Source: Chitinophagaceae bacterium (GTDB lineage Bacteria > Bacteroidota > Bacteroidia > Chitinophagales > Chitinophagaceae). From it: a DNA stretch of 64,000 nucleotides. The DNA is taken from NCBI GenBank assembly GCA_016722465.1, contig JADKJC010000001.1, forward strand, positions 868,001 to 932,000, in the 5' to 3' direction. Shown here in pieces: positions 35,423 to 45,549 of the stretch; positions within the stretch are counted from its first letter, which is position 1, and each line of letters opens with the position of its first letter. The position numbers were made by a program, and so were the translations under genes. The notes under the pieces were generated by a model. That model saw nothing but the letters and a program-made list of their open reading frames with translations, made no database searches and was not told where the DNA came from.

Positions 35423-38179
35423 TTATTTTTTGCGGGGATTTTCAATGGCTGCCTGCGCTGCTGCCAGTCGTGCAATCGGTACCCTGAAAGGTGAACAGCT
35501 TACATAGTTCATCCCGATGCGGTGACAGAATTTTACACTTTCCGGATCACCACCATGCTCACCACAAATGCCTACTTTTAAATTTGGTTTGGTAATACGG
35601 CCCCTTTCGGTTCCCACTTTTATCAACTGGCCAATACCTTCCTGGTCGATGGTTACAAATGGATCATCAGGTAAAATTTTCAGGTCGAGGTATTTTGGCA
35701 GAAAACCACCAATATCATCCCGACTGAAACCAAAACTCATCTGCGTAAGATCATTGGTACCAAAGCTGAAGAAGTCAGCAACATTGGCCATGAACTCTGC
35801 ACGCAAAGCAGCTCTTGGTGTTTCGATCATGGTGCCATAGAGGTAAGGTATTTTTTTCATGCCCGTTTTCTCACACACTTCTTTATATACCCTGTCTACT
35901 ATTTCTTTTTGATGACGCAATTCATGAACGATCACCGTAACAGGCACCATTATTTCAGGAAACACTTTTTTACCTTTCTTGAGCAGTTCAGCAGTGGCTT
36001 CAAAAATAGCTCTCACCTGCATTTCTGTAATTTCAGGGTAACTGATACCAAGGCGTACACCACGGTGACCGAGCATCGGGTTATTCTCATGCAACGCCAG
36101 CACCCTCCGGTTCAGCATACCCATACTGATGCCTAACTCTTTGCCAAGTTGTTTCAGTTTGTCTTTATCATGCGGCACAAATTCATGCAGCGGTGGATCC
36201 AGCAGGCGGATGGTAACAGGATAACCATTCATTACATTCAGGGTATCCTTCACGTCTTTCTTTACATATTTAAACAACCCATTCAGTGCTTCTTTTCTTT
36301 CTTTCTCTGTTTTGCTTAAGATCATTTTCCTTAACTGGAATAGTGGCTCCTCGCTTCCTTCTCCATAGAACATATGTTCTGTACGGAACAACCCGATACC
36401 TTCTGCACCAAACTTTACTGCAGTAACAGCATCTTCAGGTGTTTCAGCATTGGCACGTACGCCGATCTGTTTTGTTTTATCCACCAGTTTCATCAATTCC
36501 TTGTAAGGTTGGTTTTTATCAATGTCAATATCAACCAATGCCATACTTCCTTCATATACCACACCCTTTGTGCCGTTCAAACTGATCCAGTCGCCTTCTT
36601 TAATTACCACATCATGTTTTGCGTGGAAGGTTTTGGTGGTAGTATTAATTTCAATATCACTGCAACCAACGATACAGCATTTGCCCCATCCCCTGGCCAC
36701 CAGTGCAGCATGTGACGTCATACCACCTTTGGTGGTTAAGATAGCCTGTGCTTTGTGCATACCATCCACATCTTCCGGAGAAGTTTCTTCTCTTACCAAA
36801 ATAACTTTTTCACCTTTTGAAGCCCATTCTACTGCATCTTCCGATGAAAATACCACCCGGCCTTTTGCACCACCCGGACCGGCAGGTAAACCCTTTGCAA
36901 TAATGGGCGTTATCAGTTCTGCTTTAGGATCCAGCATTGGCAATAATAATTCTACCAATTGATTGGGCCCTACCCTCATCACCGCTGTCTTTGCATCGAT
37001 CAATCTTTCTTTGTACATCTCTGCTGCCATGCGTACAGCGGCCACACCATTGCGTTTGCCAACACGGCATTGCAACATATAAAGTTTCCCTTTTTCAATG
37101 GTAAACTCAATGTCCTGCATATCCCTGTAATGCTGTTCCAGTCTTTTTTGAATAGCGTATAATTCTTTATACGAAGCAGGCATCAATTTTTCCAGGGAGG
37201 TAAATTGTTTGCTTTGATCATTCATGGAGTATTCATTCACCGGTGCCGGAGTACGGATGCCCGCCACCACATCTTCGCCCTGTGCATTCACCAGATATTC
37301 ACCATAGAATTTATTTTCACCACTGCCGGGGTTTCTTGTAAAAGCCACCCCTGTACAACTGTCTTCTCCCATATTACCAAATACCATTGCCTGCACATTT
37401 ACAGCCGTACCCCACTCATCAGGGATTTTTTCAATGCGGCGGTAATCGATCGCTCTTTTTCCGTACCAGCTTGCAAACACAGCACTCACACCACCCCACA
37501 TTTGTTCCCATGGATCATCAGGAAAATCAGTGCCCAGTACTTTTTTAATGGTCTTTTTATAGTCAAGCACCAGTGCTTTCAGGTCATCAACGGAAAGGTC
37601 GGTATCGCTTTTATAACCTTGTTTGTGTTTGATGGCTTCCAGTTTTTCATCCAGCATTTTGCGGATGCCTTTGCCATTTTTCACTTCAATGCCACCTGCT
37701 TTTTCCATCACCACATCAGCATACATCATAATTAAACGCCTGTATGCATCATAAGCAAAACGGGCATCGCCGCTTTGTGCGATAATACCCTGGATCGTTT
37801 TTTCATTCAACCCAACATTCAATACGGTTTCCATCATACCCGGCATACTTTTTCTTGCACCGGAACGTACAGATACCAGTAATGGATTTGTTGAGTCGCC
37901 AAATTTCTTGCCGGTGAGTTTTTCCATTTTACCCATCGCTTCCTGCACCTGTGCATTCAATACTTTGGGATAGGTTTTTTTGTTTGCATAGTAATACGTA
38001 CACACTTCGGTAGTAACCGTAAAACCGGGAGGAACCGGTAAGCGGAGTTTGGGATGGCCCGCCATTTCGGCCAGGTTTGCACCTTTGCCACCCAGTAAAT
38101 TTTTCATTGATTCGTTTCCGTCGGCCTTGCCGCCACCGAAGAAGTAGATGTACTTCCCGGCCTTTGTAGTTTTTGCCAT
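35423..38179 (-). CDS. ppdK: Pyruvate, phosphate dikinase
   Basis: 918 residues, normal length. It interconverts pyruvate + ATP + Pi with PEP + AMP + PPi. The ATP-grasp domain starts with NLLGGKGANLAEM. The phosphohistidine domain has GGMTSHAALVARGWGKCCIVG (swivelling His). The PEP-binding barrel has GLFRTEHMF and ends with GICGEHGGDP and NYVSCSPFRVP, the catalytic Cys. It is monocistronic between the hox and nuo loci. With PFOR and amino-acid lyases making pyruvate, it may feed gluconeogenesis or, in reverse, glycolysis yielding ATP with PPi. Confidence 0.96.
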   Translation of the reverse strand: MAKTTKAGKYIYFFGGGKADGNESMKNLLGGKGANLAEMAGHPKLRLPVPPGFTVTTEVCTYYYANKKTYPKVLNAQVQEAMGKMEKLTGKKFGDSTNPLLVSVRSGARKSMPGMMETVLNVGLNEKTIQGIIAQSGDARFAYDAYRRLIMMYADVVMEKAGGIEVKNGKGIRKMLDEKLEAIKHKQGYKSDTDLSVDDLKALVLDYKKTIKKVLGTDFPDDPWEQMWGGVSAVFASWYGKRAIDYRRIEKIPDEWGTAVNVQAMVFGNMGEDSCTGVAFTRNPGSGENKFYGEYLVNAQGEDVVAGIRTPAPVNEYSMNDQSKQFTSLEKLMPASYKELYAIQKRLEQHYRDMQDIEFTIEKGKLYMLQCRVGKRNGVAAVRMAAEMYKERLIDAKTAVMRVGPNQLVELLLPMLDPKAELITPIIAKGLPAGPGGAKGRVVFSSEDAVEWASKGEKVILVREETSPEDVDGMHKAQAILTTKGGMTSHAALVARGWGKCCIVGCSDIEINTTTKTFHAKHDVVIKEGDWISLNGTKGVVYEGSMALVDIDIDKNQPYKELMKLVDKTKQIGVRANAETPEDAVTAVKFGAEGIGLFRTEHMFYGEGSEEPLFQLRKMILSKTEKERKEALNGLFKYVKKDVKDTLNVMNGYPVTIRLLDPPLHEFVPHDKDKLKQLGKELGISMGMLNRRVLALHENNPMLGHRGVRLGISYPEITEMQVRAIFEATAELLKKGKKVFPEIMVPVTVIVHELRHQKEIVDRVYKEVCEKTGMKKIPYLYGTMIETPRAALRAEFMANVADFFSFGTNDLTQMSFGFSRDDIGGFLPKYLDLKILPDDPFVTIDQEGIGQLIKVGTERGRITKPNLKVGICGEHGGDPESVKFCHRIGMNYVSCSPFRVPIARLAAAQAAIENPRKK

Positions 38180-38453
38180 AGTTAGCTTTTTTTGCTATGC
38201 AGAGTTAAGCACTAATGGCGGGGCATTTTAAAACATTGGTCACAAGGGGACTTGATTGTTATCATTGTGGGTGGGAGAAAAGATCAGCAGCAAAACAGGC
38301 GGCAACCAGTTGTTTAAAACTGTCGACACCTTTATAATAGCTTATGCCGGAACTGAAAGTAAACAGGCAACCAATAGCTGCAATAAAGAAATGGCAGATT
38401 CTCCATAACATCCAGAAAAAAGTAAAAGAATCAAATATCTCAGAAAGCAGGAA

Positions 38454-38840
38454 TTATTTAAACTCGTAGTACGGCACATCATCATGGCTCACGGTTTCCT
38501 TCTGTTGCCAGAAAGCCTGTGTAACAATATGCCCATCCGGAGTTTTAAGCATTCTTCCAAAAATGGCATTGATGGCATTGAAAGTATAATCCGTAACTCC
38601 AACAGTAAAAGTAGTGGGTGCCGACGGAGGTGGAGGCGGCGCAGTTGTTTCCCCTTCAGCAGCAGGCTTTGGGGCCGGGGCCGCTTTTGGAGCAGGAGAA
38701 GGAACCACCATCACGGTGTATTTATTGTACTCCAGTAATTTTTTCAGGAACTCCGCTCTTTCCGGTGATGCATTCTTTTCTACAATGCCGCACTTTACCC
38801 CATCGAGTTCTTCAAATTCATGATTTTTATTGATAGCCAT
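38454..38840 (-). CDS. Small protein of unknown function with Pro/Ala linker
   Basis: 128 residues, no signal peptide. A charged N-terminal part (ELDGVKCGIVEKNASPERAEFLKKLLEYNKYTVMV) is joined by a low-complexity P/A-rich linker (about 49-75) to a C-terminal part (FTVGVTDYTFNAINAIFGRMLKTPDGHIV). The organisation suggests two small folded pieces on a flexible tether. Family not recognised. It sits just downstream of ppdK's promoter region and upstream of a short tandem repeat next to nuoN. Confidence 0.65.
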   Translation of the reverse strand: MAINKNHEFEELDGVKCGIVEKNASPERAEFLKKLLEYNKYTVMVVPSPAPKAAPAPKPAAEGETTAPPPPPSAPTTFTVGVTDYTFNAINAIFGRMLKTPDGHIVTQAFWQQKETVSHDDVPYYEFK

Positions 38841-38841
38841 A

Positions 38842-38875
38842 GCAAGTGATAAGTTATAAGTGATAAGTTATAAGT
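38842..38875. repeat. Short AT-rich tandem repeat
   Basis: AAGTGATAAGTTATAAG is present twice in tandem with small variation, ending in TTATAAGTTGGG. A similar block is at 45000-45030. These are simple spacer repeats beside the nuo genes. Confidence 0.5.
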
Positions 38876-38909
38876 TGGGATACAGTTTTTGAATTTTTAC
38901 TTTTGACTT

Positions 38910-40307
38910 TTAACTTAATAATTGAATGTAATCATATATCCAACTGACCAGCCCTGTGAGCACAATACCACCGGCACAAATGATCAATCCAAGTTTTACA
39001 GAAGCCGGTACCATTAATTTTTGAATGGGTTGTTCATTTTTATCCATGAACATGGCCCTTATGATCCGCAGGTAATAATACAATGATATCACCAGGTTGA
39101 GCGCCACTACGATCACAAACAAATAATTGGCATTTTGTGCACCGGCAGTGATCAAAAATAATTTACCAAAGAAACCTGCAGTGGGTGGTACCCCTGCCAG
39201 GGAGAACAATGCCAGTGCCATCATCCAGCAAAGAAATGGATTGGTTTGATACAGGCCTTTGTAATCATTCACAGACTCTTTGCCTGTTTGTGATTCGATG
39301 GTGCCTGCTACCGCAAATGCGGCCAGGTTGGAGAAGATATAGATCAATACAAAATATACTACTGCGGCAGTACCGGCTGATGAATTGCTGCTGATACCTA
39401 CAAGGATAAAACCTACCTGCGCAATGGAGGAAAAAGCCAGGAAACGTTTGATACTCTGCTGGCGCAATGCAAACAGGTTGCCCACCAGCATGGTTACTAC
39501 CGAAAGCAGCATAATCAAATTAAACCAAACCGTATGCAGTGGCTGGAATATTTTATACAACACGGTGATAAAAACAAATGCAAAAGCGCCTTTTGAAATA
39601 ACCGATAAAAATGCAGAAGTAGCTGTTGGCGCTCCCTGGTACACGTCGGCTGTCCATAAATGGAAGGGTACAATGGATAATTTAAAGGCAAAGGCTGCAA
39701 ATAAAAATATGAAAGCCATGATCTGCAATGAACTTCCCGTAACTACTGAAGGCAACAGGTCAAAACTGATGGTGCCGGTTGCGCCATACAGCAATGAAAT
39801 GCCAAATAATAAAATGCCGGAGGAAAATGCAGATGAGAGAATCATCTTCATGGCTGCCTCGGAAGCTATTTTTTTATGGAGATCGAAGTTGGCCATGGCG
39901 GCCACCGGGATACTTGCCAGCTCCAGCGATAAATAAAACATCAGCAGGTTGCCGCTTGATATCAAAAAGAACATGCCTAACAAAGAAGATAACATCAGCA
40001 TAAAGAATTCTGCCAGGTGGTCGCTCTTTTTAAACCAGTCTGCAAAGAGCAATGAAATAAGGAACACGCCGAGATTGAGTAAATTTTTCTGGTAGGCGAT
40101 CAGCATATCTGTTTTATACAATCCCCCAAACAAACTACCTTCTTCCATTTTAAAAAATCCCAGGCCGAAATTGATCAGTAACAATACCTGTATCAGCAAC
40201 AGCATGCCGGCATTGCTCATCCCCTTCCCGATCTTGATAAACAACAGCAGGAAGATGATGATGGAGATCACCAGCTCAGGTTTCATTAATAATAAAAAAT
40301 CATTCAT
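38910..40307 (-). CDS. nuoN: NADH-quinone oxidoreductase subunit N
   Basis: 465 residues with about 13-14 hydrophobic segments, an antiporter-like subunit of complex I. Key features are the conserved LSLELASIPVAAMANF (Glu and following), the lysine in FKLSIVPFHLWTADVYQGAPTATSAFL (proton path) and MALALFSLAGVPPTAGFFGKL. It ends the nuo operon and lies four bases after nuoM. This is the terminal pumping unit of the membrane arm together with NuoM and NuoL. Confidence 0.95.
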   Translation of the reverse strand: MNDFLLLMKPELVISIIIFLLLFIKIGKGMSNAGMLLLIQVLLLINFGLGFFKMEEGSLFGGLYKTDMLIAYQKNLLNLGVFLISLLFADWFKKSDHLAEFFMLMLSSLLGMFFLISSGNLLMFYLSLELASIPVAAMANFDLHKKIASEAAMKMILSSAFSSGILLFGISLLYGATGTISFDLLPSVVTGSSLQIMAFIFLFAAFAFKLSIVPFHLWTADVYQGAPTATSAFLSVISKGAFAFVFITVLYKIFQPLHTVWFNLIMLLSVVTMLVGNLFALRQQSIKRFLAFSSIAQVGFILVGISSNSSAGTAAVVYFVLIYIFSNLAAFAVAGTIESQTGKESVNDYKGLYQTNPFLCWMMALALFSLAGVPPTAGFFGKLFLITAGAQNANYLFVIVVALNLVISLYYYLRIIRAMFMDKNEQPIQKLMVPASVKLGLIICAGGIVLTGLVSWIYDYIQLLS

Positions 40308-40311
40308 CTTC

Positions 40312-41805
40312 TTATTTTATACCGGTTATTACCGGAGATATTTTATGCATAATTATTTCTGCTCCCGGGCTGATAAGGTCATTTAGCCAGAAAGGCGCCA
40401 ACCCGATGGCCAGTATACCAACAATCAAAATAATGGCAGCTGTTTTCTCATACCAGTTGGCATCTGTTAACCCGGCATAACTAACTTTTATTGGCCCCAT
40501 CGCTACTTTACCAATTGCCCTTAAAATATATACGGCCGTAACTACAATTGACATACAGGCAATAATGGTAGCGATGCGGTGAAAAGCATCCGCATTTTCC
40601 CAGGAGCCCACAAATATGGTCATCTCTGCTACAAAGCCACTTAAGCCTGGCAGACCTAATGAACACAAGCCCACAATGAACAACACCGTAGAAATAAACG
40701 GCATCACTTTCATCAGTCCGCCCATATCATTTACTTCCCTTGTATGGGTGCGTTCGTAGATCATGCCGATCACAGCAAAGAATAAGGCTGTCATCAAACC
40801 ATGACTCACCATTTGCATCACCGCACCGGTAATAGAAACTTTTGTAAGCATGCCAATGCCCAGCAATACAAAACCACAATGGCTTACCGAAGAATATGCA
40901 TTGATGTATTTGAAATCCTTCTGCATCATGGTAGCGAAAGCACCATATAAAATAGCGATGGAGGAAAGAACAATAATGATGTTACTGTATTCTCTTGCAC
41001 CCTCCGGCATGAGTGTAACAGCAACCCTTAAACAACCATATCCACCCAGCTTCATAGAGATACCGGCCAGGAACATGGACCCTGCTGTTGGCGCTGAAGA
41101 GTGGCCATCGGGCACCCAGGTATGGAAGGGGAACAGGGCAGTGAAGACCCCAAAACCAACAAATAATAATGGGAAACAGATCTTTTGAACATCAACTGGT
41201 ATCTGCATGTTGGATAAAGCAACCATATCGAATGTTTTTACATCGCAACCGTAATAAGTACCCAGCATACCCACTAACACCAGGGCAGAGCCGAACATGA
41301 GGAGCAGGGCCAGTTTATTGGCAGCATATTCTTTTTTACCGCTGCCCCAGATACCAATCAGTAAATATTTTGGTATCACGGCCACTTCTAAAAAGAAGAA
41401 TAGCAGGAACAAATCAAGTGACATAAAAAATCCATAAGCACCCAGGCTTAACAGGATAAGTAAGAAATAGAACTCTTTGGTCATCTTTTCGATGTTCCAG
41501 GAAATCAGCACACCGGCAATTACCACAAATGCAGTGAGCAATATCATTGATACCGAAATACCGTCAACACCCAGGTGGAAACTGATGTTCCAGTTGGGAA
41601 ACCATTTATGCTGTTGTTCAAACAATACCTGGGCTTTGTTGCCGCTGAGCCTTGCTGCCCTGAATGCATACAACAATCCCAATGACATTACAAGCTGGGC
41701 AGCAGCACCAATGAGTGCAGTCCACCTTACCTGCGTTTTTCCAGGTATCAACAGCACTGCTATTGCAGTAGCTAATGGAATCAATAAGAGTAATAATAAA
41801 TTCAT
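40312..41805 (-). CDS. nuoM: NADH-quinone oxidoreductase subunit M
   Basis: 497 residues, about 14 membrane helices. Conserved FFFLEVAVIPKYLLIGIWG (Glu of TM5), PLLFVGFGVFTALFPFHTWVPDGHSSAPTAGSMFLAG (Lys-type helix region) and KYINAYSSVSHCGFVLLGIG identify the antiporter-like NuoM. Upstream 275 bases toward nuoL contain a degenerate GC-rich repeat. Confidence 0.95.
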   Translation of the reverse strand: MNLLLLLLIPLATAIAVLLIPGKTQVRWTALIGAAAQLVMSLGLLYAFRAARLSGNKAQVLFEQQHKWFPNWNISFHLGVDGISVSMILLTAFVVIAGVLISWNIEKMTKEFYFLLILLSLGAYGFFMSLDLFLLFFFLEVAVIPKYLLIGIWGSGKKEYAANKLALLLMFGSALVLVGMLGTYYGCDVKTFDMVALSNMQIPVDVQKICFPLLFVGFGVFTALFPFHTWVPDGHSSAPTAGSMFLAGISMKLGGYGCLRVAVTLMPEGAREYSNIIIVLSSIAILYGAFATMMQKDFKYINAYSSVSHCGFVLLGIGMLTKVSITGAVMQMVSHGLMTALFFAVIGMIYERTHTREVNDMGGLMKVMPFISTVLFIVGLCSLGLPGLSGFVAEMTIFVGSWENADAFHRIATIIACMSIVVTAVYILRAIGKVAMGPIKVSYAGLTDANWYEKTAAIILIVGILAIGLAPFWLNDLISPGAEIIMHKISPVITGIK

Positions 41806-41955
41806 CGGCCTCTTCCTCCTTCTCCTTCCCCCATAGGAAAGGAGCGGTTCATTTGTTCTTTAATAAATATTTTATCCTTCCACATTTACTTTTGTTCTTT
41901 ACTGATCATTTACAGTTCATAACCAATTACCACTATATATTTTCTAAGACTCTTG

Positions 41956-41988
41956 CCACCCCCCCTGGAGAGGTTGGGTAGGGCCTTA
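41956..41988. repeat. GC-rich repeat B1 in the nuoL-nuoM spacer
   Basis: CCACCCCCCCTGGAG followed by AGGTTGGGTAGGGCC is a diverged copy of the family best seen at 44114-44145 (CCCCTCC, GGAGGGG, TTGGGGAGGC). Confidence 0.5.
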
Positions 41989-42080
41989 TTTCCATAAATA
42001 AATAAACAATACTGACAGGCCAATAACACCTGCTAAAAAGTAAATGGCATATTGCTGCACTTTACCCGATTGTAATCCTT

Positions 42081-43919
42081 TTATTTTTCTGATACCAATC
42101 CTGTTCCTTCGGCAGTAGCATTCACCATGCCATCCACTACATTTTTATCAAACCATGCTGCCGGTCTTCCAATTAAATTGAATACAATTTTGTTGGTGAT
42201 GAAAACATATATCTCATCAATATAAAATTTATGATAAGCAGATTTGTAAAAGCCATTTAACGATGCAGCCAGTTTGGCTGATTTACCTGTTTCAGTCTTA
42301 TACATCCACGTAGCAGTAACGATGCCTAATAACGCCAATACAACCGGGGCAATGGAAAAAGTTAAGTGTAGTTCTGTTGGCATTGGTTTTCCATCGGAAG
42401 AAACAAAACTGCCAAAAGGAATAAAGCCTGCAGCACATGCTGCCATTGCCAGCAATACCAGCGGCATCATCATCGCAAACCCACCTTCACCATGATGCTC
42501 ACCATGCCCCTGCGCTTCTTTGTTCCAGAAAATTTTAAAGTAAAGGCGGAACATATAAAAGGCAGTTAATGCAGAAGTAAAGATGGCCACGTAAAATATG
42601 GCTTTGTTATGCTCAAAAGCTGCCAGCAAAATTTCTTCCTTACTAAAGAACCCTGCAAATGGCCAGATACCGGAAATAGCAAGACAGGCGATTAAGAAAG
42701 TAGCATGCGTAATGGGCAAATGCTTTCTCAGTCCACCCATATCTTTCATTTCATTGCTGTGTATATGATGTATCACAGCGCCGGCACCCAGGAACAACAA
42801 TGCTTTGAACATGGCATGGGTAAACAAATGAAACATACTTGCTGTAAATCCCAGTTCACCCTGGTTTGTATTAGCGCCTGATACACCCAATGCAAACATC
42901 ATAAAGCCGATCTGCGACATGGTGGAATAGGCGAGCACTCTTTTAATATCTGTTTGTGTACAGGCAATGATGGCGGCAAACAAAGCGGAGAAAGCTCCGA
43001 TATAACCAACCAGGTTCAGCACAGGATGCGACATGCTGAATACATGATACAATCTTGCAACCAGGAATACACCGGCTACTACCATGGTGGCCGCATGTAT
43101 CAATGCAGATACCGGCGTAGGGCCTTCCATTGCATCCGGTAACCAGATATGTAAAGGAAACATCGCACTCTTACCGGCACCGCCGATAAATACCAATGCC
43201 ACGCCCCATGATAAAGCTGATATACCCATAAAAGACCCGGCGATTGCAGCCTGGGCTTCTTTTGCTTCCGGTTCGGCCAGTCGTTGAATGATGGTGATAA
43301 AATCAAAACTATGGGCATATCCTGATAATATTAATATGCCGATTAAAAAACCAAGGTCGGCAAAACGGGTAACGATGAATGCTTTTTTACAGGCAGCCAC
43401 TGCACTGGGCTTGTCGTAATAAAAACCAATTAATAAGAAGGATGAAACACCTACCAACTCCCAGAAGAAATACATCTGGAAAATATTAGAAGACAATACC
43501 AGTCCTAACATAGAAAAAGTAAATAATCCCAGGAAGGCATAATAAGTGGCGAACCTGTTTTCTCCTTTTAAATAAGACAGGCTGTAGATATGCACCATCA
43601 ATGAAATGAAGGGCACTACTACCAGCATCATCGCCGTGATGGGATCAAGCAATGCGCCCATATCGATGGACATTCCTTCGGAGAAACTGAGCCAGGTATA
43701 TTTGAAGACCACTATCTTCTGGTAAACGCCATCCACTTTACCATACTCGAAAAAATAACCATAGGCCGTATAGAAAGCCAATGCAGTGGACAGCAGCAAC
43801 AATAAAGTTGCGATGATGCCCGACGACTGGTTGAAATATTTTCTTCCAAATAATCCCAGCAGTACAAAAGCTGCCAGTGGCAGTAAAACGATCAGTAGTA
43901 TGTATGTAGCGTTTGGCAT
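42081..43919 (-). CDS. nuoL: NADH-quinone oxidoreductase subunit L
   Basis: 612 residues, the largest antiporter-like subunit with the long lateral helix at the C-terminus. Signatures are YFFWELVGVSSFLLIGFYY (TM5 Glu), SAMFPLHIWLPDAMEGPTPVSALIHAATMVVAGVFL and FKALLFLGAGAVIHHIHSNEMKDMGGL. A His-rich loop (GHGEHHGEGG) precedes the last third. The reading frame is intact. A 227-base spacer with two palindromes separates it from nuoK. Confidence 0.95.
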   Translation of the reverse strand: MPNATYILLIVLLPLAAFVLLGLFGRKYFNQSSGIIATLLLLLSTALAFYTAYGYFFEYGKVDGVYQKIVVFKYTWLSFSEGMSIDMGALLDPITAMMLVVVPFISLMVHIYSLSYLKGENRFATYYAFLGLFTFSMLGLVLSSNIFQMYFFWELVGVSSFLLIGFYYDKPSAVAACKKAFIVTRFADLGFLIGILILSGYAHSFDFITIIQRLAEPEAKEAQAAIAGSFMGISALSWGVALVFIGGAGKSAMFPLHIWLPDAMEGPTPVSALIHAATMVVAGVFLVARLYHVFSMSHPVLNLVGYIGAFSALFAAIIACTQTDIKRVLAYSTMSQIGFMMFALGVSGANTNQGELGFTASMFHLFTHAMFKALLFLGAGAVIHHIHSNEMKDMGGLRKHLPITHATFLIACLAISGIWPFAGFFSKEEILLAAFEHNKAIFYVAIFTSALTAFYMFRLYFKIFWNKEAQGHGEHHGEGGFAMMMPLVLLAMAACAAGFIPFGSFVSSDGKPMPTELHLTFSIAPVVLALLGIVTATWMYKTETGKSAKLAASLNGFYKSAYHKFYIDEIYVFITNKIVFNLIGRPAAWFDKNVVDGMVNATAEGTGLVSEK

Positions 43920-43974
43920 TATTACACTATCTTAATTTTATATTTCTTTCATGTTATCTCACCTCATCCTCTTA

Positions 43975-43996
43975 TCCTTCTCCTTAAGGAGAAGGA
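43975..43996. repeat. Perfect 22-bp palindrome in the nuoK-nuoL spacer
   Basis: TCCTTCTCCTT and its exact reverse complement abut with no loop. It is another GC/AG-rich palindrome in the same spacer as repeat B2. Confidence 0.5.
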
Positions 43997-44113
43997 CGGC
44001 ACTTCACATCCTCTCACAACATTTTAGCTTCCACATCTTCATCAATTCTTTATTCAACAATAACATAACCACTCCGCTACTCAGTAACCACTTCTTATTT
44101 TTGAGCTCTTCTT

Positions 44114-44145
44114 AAGCCCCTCCTCTGGAGGGGTTGGGGAGGCTT
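44114..44145. repeat. GC-rich repeat B2 (best copy) in the nuoK-nuoL spacer
   Basis: AAGCCCCTCCTCTGGAGGGG then TTGGGGAGGCTT. The inner CCCCTCC/GGAGGGG pairs with a three-base loop, and outer AAGCC/GGCTT pair as well. It lies directly after the nuoK stop on the transcribed strand. Confidence 0.65.
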
Positions 44146-44146
44146 T

Positions 44147-44461
44147 CTAATATTTCATTTCTTCTGCCTGTTCCACATCAATTGAATTGTGACTCCTGTA
44201 CAAATTGATGATGATCGCAATGGCAACAGCAGCTTCTGCCGCGGCAATGGCGATGATGAATATGGTGAAGAAAAGCCCATCGAGCCCGTTGGGCCAGAGG
44301 TATTTATTAAATGCGATAAAATTAAGGTTCACGCTATTCAGTACCAGTTCAATACTCATCAGCATGGTTACCAGGTTGCGCCGGGTAACAAATCCATACA
44401 CACCAATGAAGAAGAGTGCACTGCTGATGAATAATAGATGATATAATCCGGGTGTTAACAT
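44147..44461 (-). CDS. nuoK: NADH-quinone oxidoreductase subunit K
   Basis: 104 residues, three membrane helices. The two conserved membrane Glu are in LMSIELVLNSVNLNF and AIAAAEAAVAIAI. Its start overlaps the nuoJ stop by one base (TAATG), indicating coupled translation. Confidence 0.94.
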   Translation of the reverse strand: MLTPGLYHLLFISSALFFIGVYGFVTRRNLVTMLMSIELVLNSVNLNFIAFNKYLWPNGLDGLFFTIFIIAIAAAEAAVAIAIIINLYRSHNSIDVEQAEEMKY

Positions 44462-44997
44462 TATGATGGTAATTCAGTTTGTGTTGAGGTGTCGACAGAA
44501 CGCATAGCGATTACGATGCAACCAATGAGCGCTGCCAGCAGTAACATACTCACTACTTCAAATGGGAGGGCGTAGCCACCTTCTTCAATAGAAAGCATCT
44601 GGCCGCCGATATTTGAAATGGTTGGAGCTACCGCCTGCCCGGTTCCTGCAATAAACTTATACTTATACAGCTGCAGCATCACCAGTGCAAAAGCACAAAA
44701 AACGGCAAGGGCCGAAAATACCTGGCGCCCGATCTTCTGTTTGGGTAATAGTTCACCTGCCTGTTGTGTAAGGAAAATGGAGAAGATGATCAGCACCGTA
44801 ATACCGCCAACATATACTATGATCTGTACCGCAGCGATAAAATCATACTGCAGCCAGAAATAAATACCTGCAATACCAATTAGGGAGAACAGCAAATAAA
44901 TAGCGGCACGGAATATCTGCCGGGTGCTAACAGCCATTACTGCAAAGCCGAGCGTTAACGCTGCCAGCAAATAAAATATAAAGATTGATCCGCTCAA
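44461..44997 (-). CDS. nuoJ: NADH-quinone oxidoreductase subunit J
   Basis: 178 residues, five membrane helices. The family core AAIYLLFSLIGIAGIYFWLQYDFIAAVQIIVYVGGITVLIIF (given in parts: helix 2 with IYLLFSLIG, helix 3 with QIIVYVGGITVL) includes the conserved pi-bulge helix. It follows nuoI after 75 bases of AT-rich repeats. Confidence 0.92.
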   Translation of the reverse strand: MSGSIFIFYLLAALTLGFAVMAVSTRQIFRAAIYLLFSLIGIAGIYFWLQYDFIAAVQIIVYVGGITVLIIFSIFLTQQAGELLPKQKIGRQVFSALAVFCAFALVMLQLYKYKFIAGTGQAVAPTISNIGGQMLSIEEGGYALPFEVVSMLLLAALIGCIVIAMRSVDTSTQTELPS

Positions 44998-44999
44998 GT

Positions 45000-45067
45000 G
45001 AGTTATAAGTTATAGGTTATAAGTTGTAAGTCTCTCATTCAACATTCAAAATGCAACATTCAAAATA
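45000..45067. repeat. AT-rich short repeats in the nuoI-nuoJ spacer
   Basis: GAGTTATAAGTTATAGG and related units are followed by ATTCAACATTCAAAATG and CAACATTCAAAAT. They resemble the block at 38842-38875 and the TGAATGCTGA repeats at 46633-46690. Confidence 0.45.
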
Positions 45068-45072
45068 GTTCT

Positions 45073-45549
45073 TTACTCTACCCCATCCATGATCTTCGAC
45101 CCCGGGTTATTCAGCACTTTCGTCAGCTCGTTCCTGTCAAACACACTGTGTTCAAAAGTCTGTGCCATTTTTATTGCATCTGATGGACAAGCCACAATAC
45201 ATAGATTACACATGGTACACAGTTCCAGGTGGTACACCAGTTTGTCAATTGCCTTCTTCTTCTTTCCTTCCGGTGTAATATCAAACTTCGTAATTACCTT
45301 AATGGTACCGTTCGGGCAAGCCAGCTCACAGGCAGTACAACCGGTGCAGCGATGCTCATTTTTTTCGTCGTGCGGCATTACCACTTCACCTTTAAAACGG
45401 TCGGCCATTTTCAGTGTATCCCTGTTATCCGGATACTGTTCTGTAATGATCTCTTTGTGGTGGGTAAAATAGTAACCGGTACGCCTCATGCCAACCAGCA
45501 TTGACCTGACGGTTGAAAAAACTGTTTTAATATAGTTAATGATATACAT
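45073..45549 (-). CDS. nuoI: NADH-quinone oxidoreductase subunit I
   Basis: 158 residues, carrying clusters N6a and N6b: HRCTGCTACELACPNGTI (about 65-82) and LCTMCNLCIVACPSDAI (about 110-126). In a complex I lacking NuoE/F/G it would be a candidate entry point for electrons from a soluble ferredoxin. It is directly adjacent to nuoH. Confidence 0.93.
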   Translation of the reverse strand: MYIINYIKTVFSTVRSMLVGMRRTGYYFTHHKEIITEQYPDNRDTLKMADRFKGEVVMPHDEKNEHRCTGCTACELACPNGTIKVITKFDITPEGKKKKAIDKLVYHLELCTMCNLCIVACPSDAIKMAQTFEHSVFDRNELTKVLNNPGSKIMDGVE